Part shown: positions 61,783 through 64,000 of the stretch, one piece after another
Numbering within the stretch: the stretch's first letter is position 1
How the letters are laid out: the number at the start of each line of letters is the position of its first letter
Origin: Candidatus Coxiella mudrowiae
GTDB lineage: Bacteria; Pseudomonadota; Gammaproteobacteria; Coxiellales; Coxiellaceae
NCBI GenBank assembly: GCA_001077715.1
Contig: CP011126.1
Location: 1,240,001-1,304,000 of the forward strand
Reading direction: 5' to 3'
Length of the DNA stretch: 64,000 bases
Notes under the pieces: model-generated
Seen by the model: the letters and a program-made list of their open reading frames with translations, nothing else
Database searches by the model: none
What the model was told of the DNA's origin: nothing
Position numbers and translations under genes: made by a program

Positions 61783-62262
61783 ATGAACAAGCAAATCACA
61801 AAAAAATCTGGGCCCCGCATTATTGCTTTAAATAAAAAGGCGCTCCATGATTATCATATTGAGCAGCGATTAGAAGCGGGATTAGTCCTAGAGGGTTGGG
61901 AAGTCAAAAGTATTCGGGTTGGACGGGTTCAGTTACAGGATGGTTATGTCATTTTTAAAGCTGGAGAAGCTTGGTTAATCGGAGCTCACTTCTCTCCTCT
62001 TCCTAATGTGGCCGACTACATGAAACCCGATCCTCAACGATTTCGTAAATTACTTTTAAGTAAGTGCGAAATTGGCAAGCTATTTGGCGCAGTTCAAAAA
62101 GAGGGGCTTACCGTTGTGCCTTTGGATCTTCATTGGCATAAAAATCATGTTAAGGCCGAAATTGCTCTGGCTAAAGGTAAAAAAATCCATGATAAACGGG
62201 AAACGATTAAACGTCGGGAATGGGAACGTGAAAAGCATCGGGTGTTTAAGTCTCATGGATAA
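61783..62262 (+). CDS. smpB: SmpB, tmRNA-binding protein
   Basis: Carries tmRNA to stalled ribosomes. 159 residues. [47 protein letters not shown], and the C-terminal basic tail [20 protein letters not shown] are all intact. The tmRNA gene itself follows at 63192, with the msrBA relic between. Confidence 0.97.
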   Translation: MNKQITKKSGPRIIALNKKALHDYHIEQRLEAGLVLEGWEVKSIRVGRVQLQDGYVIFKAGEAWLIGAHFSPLPNVADYMKPDPQRFRKLLLSKCEIGKLFGAVQKEGLTVVPLDLHWHKNHVKAEIALAKGKKIHDKRETIKRREWEREKHRVFKSHG

Positions 62263-62264
62263 GT

Positions 62265-63130
62265 GTTTTTCTTTTCCACATCTCCGTCCGTGATTACATG
62301 TGACCAGATAACGGAACCCGCTTTTCAGGGCGAATATACCGCCCTGGCAGACAGGGGAACTTACCTTTGCCGTCAATGTGATTTGGCACTCTTTCGTTCA
62401 GAGAATAAATTTCACTCTGGCTGCGGCGTCTAACCGAGCTTCGACGAACCTCACCATTGCAGGAACTGTAAAACGGCTGCCCGACTCTGATGGGAAGAGC
62501 ACAGAAATTCGATGTCAACGATACGATGCGGATTTGAGCCATGTCTTTGAAGGAGAAGCCTTCACGCCAAAAAATACCCATCATTGCGTTAATTCGTTGA
62601 GTTTGGATTTTGTTATTGATAATCAAGTTCGCGATACAAAAGAAGGGATTTTAGCAGGCGGTTGTTTTTGGGGAGTTGATTATTATTTCAAACAACTGCC
62701 GGGGGGTTAAAAACAGAGGTAGGCTATACAGGCGGGGGAGATGAAGAAACTGATTTATTGAGGCCGTTTGCGAAGGAACGACAGGACATGTGGAAGCTAT
62801 TCGTGTTTTATATGATCTTATATGATCGCCAACGAATTAATTACGATAAAGTTATCAGGTATTTCTTTAAAATTCATAACCCGACGCAAACGAACGGACA
62901 AGGCCCTGATATTGGAGAGCAATACGAGAGTGTTATTTTTTATTACGATAATCAAGAAAAACAAATTCCCGAAACAGCCATAAACCAGTTGATAGCAAAA
63001 GGTTACCCTGTTGCCACTCGCCTCGTTCCCGTTAGCACTTTTTAGCGAGCTGAAGAGTACCATCAAGACTATTACGTACGGCAAGACCGGGAAAGAACCT
63101 TACTGTCATTAGCATGTGAAACGATTTTAA
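62265..63130 (+). pseudogene. MsrB-MsrA methionine sulfoxide reductase fusion relic
   Basis: Bifunctional repair enzyme for oxidised methionine. MsrB part: GEYTALADRGTYLCRQCDLA, FHSGCG followed by a stop, then VKRLPDSDGKSTEIRC and DADLSHVFEGEAFTPKNTHH CVNSLSLDF in another frame. MsrA part: EGILAGGCFWGVDYYFKQLP (catalytic GCFWG), then a frame break, TGHVEAIRVLYD, FKIHNPTQTNGQGPDIGEQY, and a final TAA at 63128-63130. A 10-bp tandem duplication (62808-62827) lies in the MsrA part. Several lesions. Confidence 0.88.
62808..62827 (+). repeat. 10-bp tandem duplication in msrBA relic
   Basis: TTATATGATC at 62808-62817 and 62818-62827, exact. Confidence 0.9.
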
Positions 63131-63135
63131 CTGGC

Positions 63136-63165
63136 TTTACGATACCCTCCTGTCTAATCTATAAT
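63136..63165 (+). promoter_or_regulatory. Predicted ssrA promoter
   Basis: TTTACG (63136-63141), 18-bp spacer, perfect TATAAT (63160-63165). The mature tmRNA 5' end lies 26 bp further on, leaving a short leader for RNase P removal. A 10-bp near-tandem repeat (63169-63188) lies in this leader. Confidence 0.75.
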
Positions 63166-63191
63166 ATTAAGAGATAATAAGAGATAAGTCC

Positions 63192-63549
63192 GGGGGCGAC
63201 CAGGCTTAGACGTGAATCCTGAAACCTGAGACGCATGCCGAGCCGGCAACGGAGGCTCGTAAATCCATCAGTTGCAATTGTATATCTGCAAACGATACAC
63301 AATACGCTGTAGCTGCCTAATAACGCGGCCTCCCATTGTCAGGATTGGCTTGTAGATTCTGTCTAATGGTCATATTTTATAAGCTCGCTTTCAAGCATGG
63401 CCCATGACTTGGAAGTTAAACTTCAGGGCTCGCTGTCAATCTCCCCTGCACGTCGGATGGTTGTCAGCTAAATAATAGACGATGCTAAGCATGTAGGGTC
63501 AAAGGCGTATGATTTACGGACGCGGGTTCAATTCCCGCCGCCTCCACCA
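63192..63549 (+). ncRNA. ssrA: Transfer-messenger RNA (tmRNA)
   Basis: Rescues stalled ribosomes with SmpB. The 5' end GGGGGCGACCAGGCTTAGAC pairs with the 3' acceptor end CGCCTCCACCA; the T-arm GGGTTCAATTCCC is present. The tag reading frame starts at the resume codon GCA 63288-63290 and reads ANDTQYAVAA before TAA TAA (63318-63323), ending in the Ala-Ala degron seen by ClpXP-type proteases. One-piece form, 358 nt, no permutation. Confidence 0.95.
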
Positions 63550-63575
63550 TTTAATGCAATGTCTCACATTAAAAA

Positions 63576-64000
63576 TTACCGATTCCTTCTTAGAATGTCT
63601 AAATAACGTTGGTAGATATAAATTTTATAACGTTCTTTCCCTGTAATTTCTTTGGCAATACCTAATGTTTCTAAATGTTTGATGGATTTTGTTGTGGTAG
63701 GAATAGTGATATTGCAATGCGCTGAAATTTTTTCAATATCCGTCACAGAATGCTTTTCTAAATAATGATGCACTAATAATGCAGAAGCGGCTGGTCTACC
63801 TAGATCTTGAATTTTTTGGTGATCTTCCGTAAAAAGTTCAATGATATCTTTTGTATTTTTTACAGCTTTATTGGCTGTCTCAATCACACCTTCTAAGAAA
63901 AATCGAATCCACGATTCCCAATCACCTGTTTCTCGAACACTTTGTAAATAATCATAGTGTACTGCTCGCAATATGTTTTAAAATACAAGCTTAAATAGAG
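63576..64000 (-). pseudogene. Fic-family protein C-terminal part, probably disrupted
   Basis: The visible C-terminal part (VHYDYLQSVRETGDWESWIR, FFLEGVIETANKAVKNTKDI) is the standard helical end of stand-alone Fic proteins, followed by a winged helix (EKISAHCNITIPTTTKSIKH LETLGIAKEI). Immediately upstream, LYLSLYFK (a Fic-typical segment) reads in a different frame, with the break near 63975, so the gene is probably frameshifted. The catalytic HxFx(D/E)GNGR motif would lie outside the window. Fic enzymes AMPylate targets; this one may be dead. Confidence 0.65.

Noticed and set aside
63192-63549. Separate tRNA gene suggested by the T-arm and CCA end
   Set aside because: The T-arm and acceptor belong to the tmRNA, whose 5' half and tag frame are present upstream.
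1-64000. A new defence or secretion system
   Set aside because: All multi-gene clusters present are known housekeeping operons or relics; no unexplained cluster of intact co-directional unknown genes exists.

Overview
The window reads as a chromosomal segment of a Coxiella-lineage gammaproteobacterium in the middle of genome reduction, most likely a tick-associated Coxiella-like endosymbiont. Three things point there: an OmpA-type surface protein next to dacA, lipB and lipA; a gene order (hisS, rlmN, ispA, ndk, antiporter, ompA, dacA, lipBA, DedA/PAP2, pfp, greA, carBA, dnaJ, dnaK, grpE, nadK, recN, fur, bamE, rnfH, ratA, smpB, ssrA) that matches what I recall of C. burnetii; and moderate AT-richness. 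About 37 intact genes are interspersed with almost 30 genes in visible decay. No insertion sequence, prophage, CRISPR array or tRNA gene was seen.

Layout. 1-6386: a SUF iron-sulfur cluster operon on the minus strand (Rrf2 regulator, sufB, sufC, sufD, sufS, a sufU-sufA fused frame, sufT running off the left edge). 6492-9161: divergent fieF cation exporter, then exonuclease I (sbcB), whose frame is broken at a 9-A run. 9177-13988: an AT-rich graveyard with relics of an XRE antitoxin, an M10 metalloprotease and several unidentified genes. 13989-15204: tsaB and a lipoprotein. 15350-19242: relics of a Mut7-C protein, guaD, xseA and an MFS transporter. 19261-24408: der, yfgM relic, hisS, a short RodZ-like gene, rlmN relic. 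24409-27201: relic of an ankyrin protein. 27198-32501: ispA, ndk, NhaP-type antiporter relic, ompA, dacA. 32640-35347: relics of a repeat (beta-propeller) protein, an outer-membrane barrel protein and a polytopic membrane protein. 35360-39074: lipB, lipA, DedA-PAP2-LssY fusion. 39075-41873: relics around an intact thioesterase. 41937-46813: pfp, relics of a chagasin-like inhibitor, mannonate dehydratase and an SDR, then intact eda and a thioredoxin-fold protein. 46868-57389: exoD relic, greA, lipoprotein relic, carB, carA, dnaJ, dnaK, grpE. 57520-64000: nadK, recN relic, fur, bamE, rnfH, ratA, smpB, msrBA relic, tmRNA, Fic relic.

Retained functions are core: Fe-S assembly, lipoate, pyrimidine/arginine precursor synthesis, chaperones with a recognisable heat-shock promoter, trans-translation (smpB with ssrA), envelope biogenesis and tRNA modification. 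Lost or endangered functions are DNA repair and recombination (sbcB, xseA, recN), oxidative-damage repair (msrBA), transporters, hexuronate catabolism and host-interaction candidates (ankyrin, Fic, metalloprotease, protease inhibitor).

The most interesting pattern is mutational. At least fourteen perfect or near-perfect tandem duplications of 8-24 bp are scattered through the relics and leaders, in the same genome segment in which two single-strand exonucleases (ExoI, ExoVII) are disrupted. Other points are the in-frame SufU-SufA fusion with an internal ribosome-binding site, the missing conventional start codon of sufS, and palindromic 'catcccg' elements around dnaJ-dnaK. I found no feature that I could honestly call a new defence or catalytic system.
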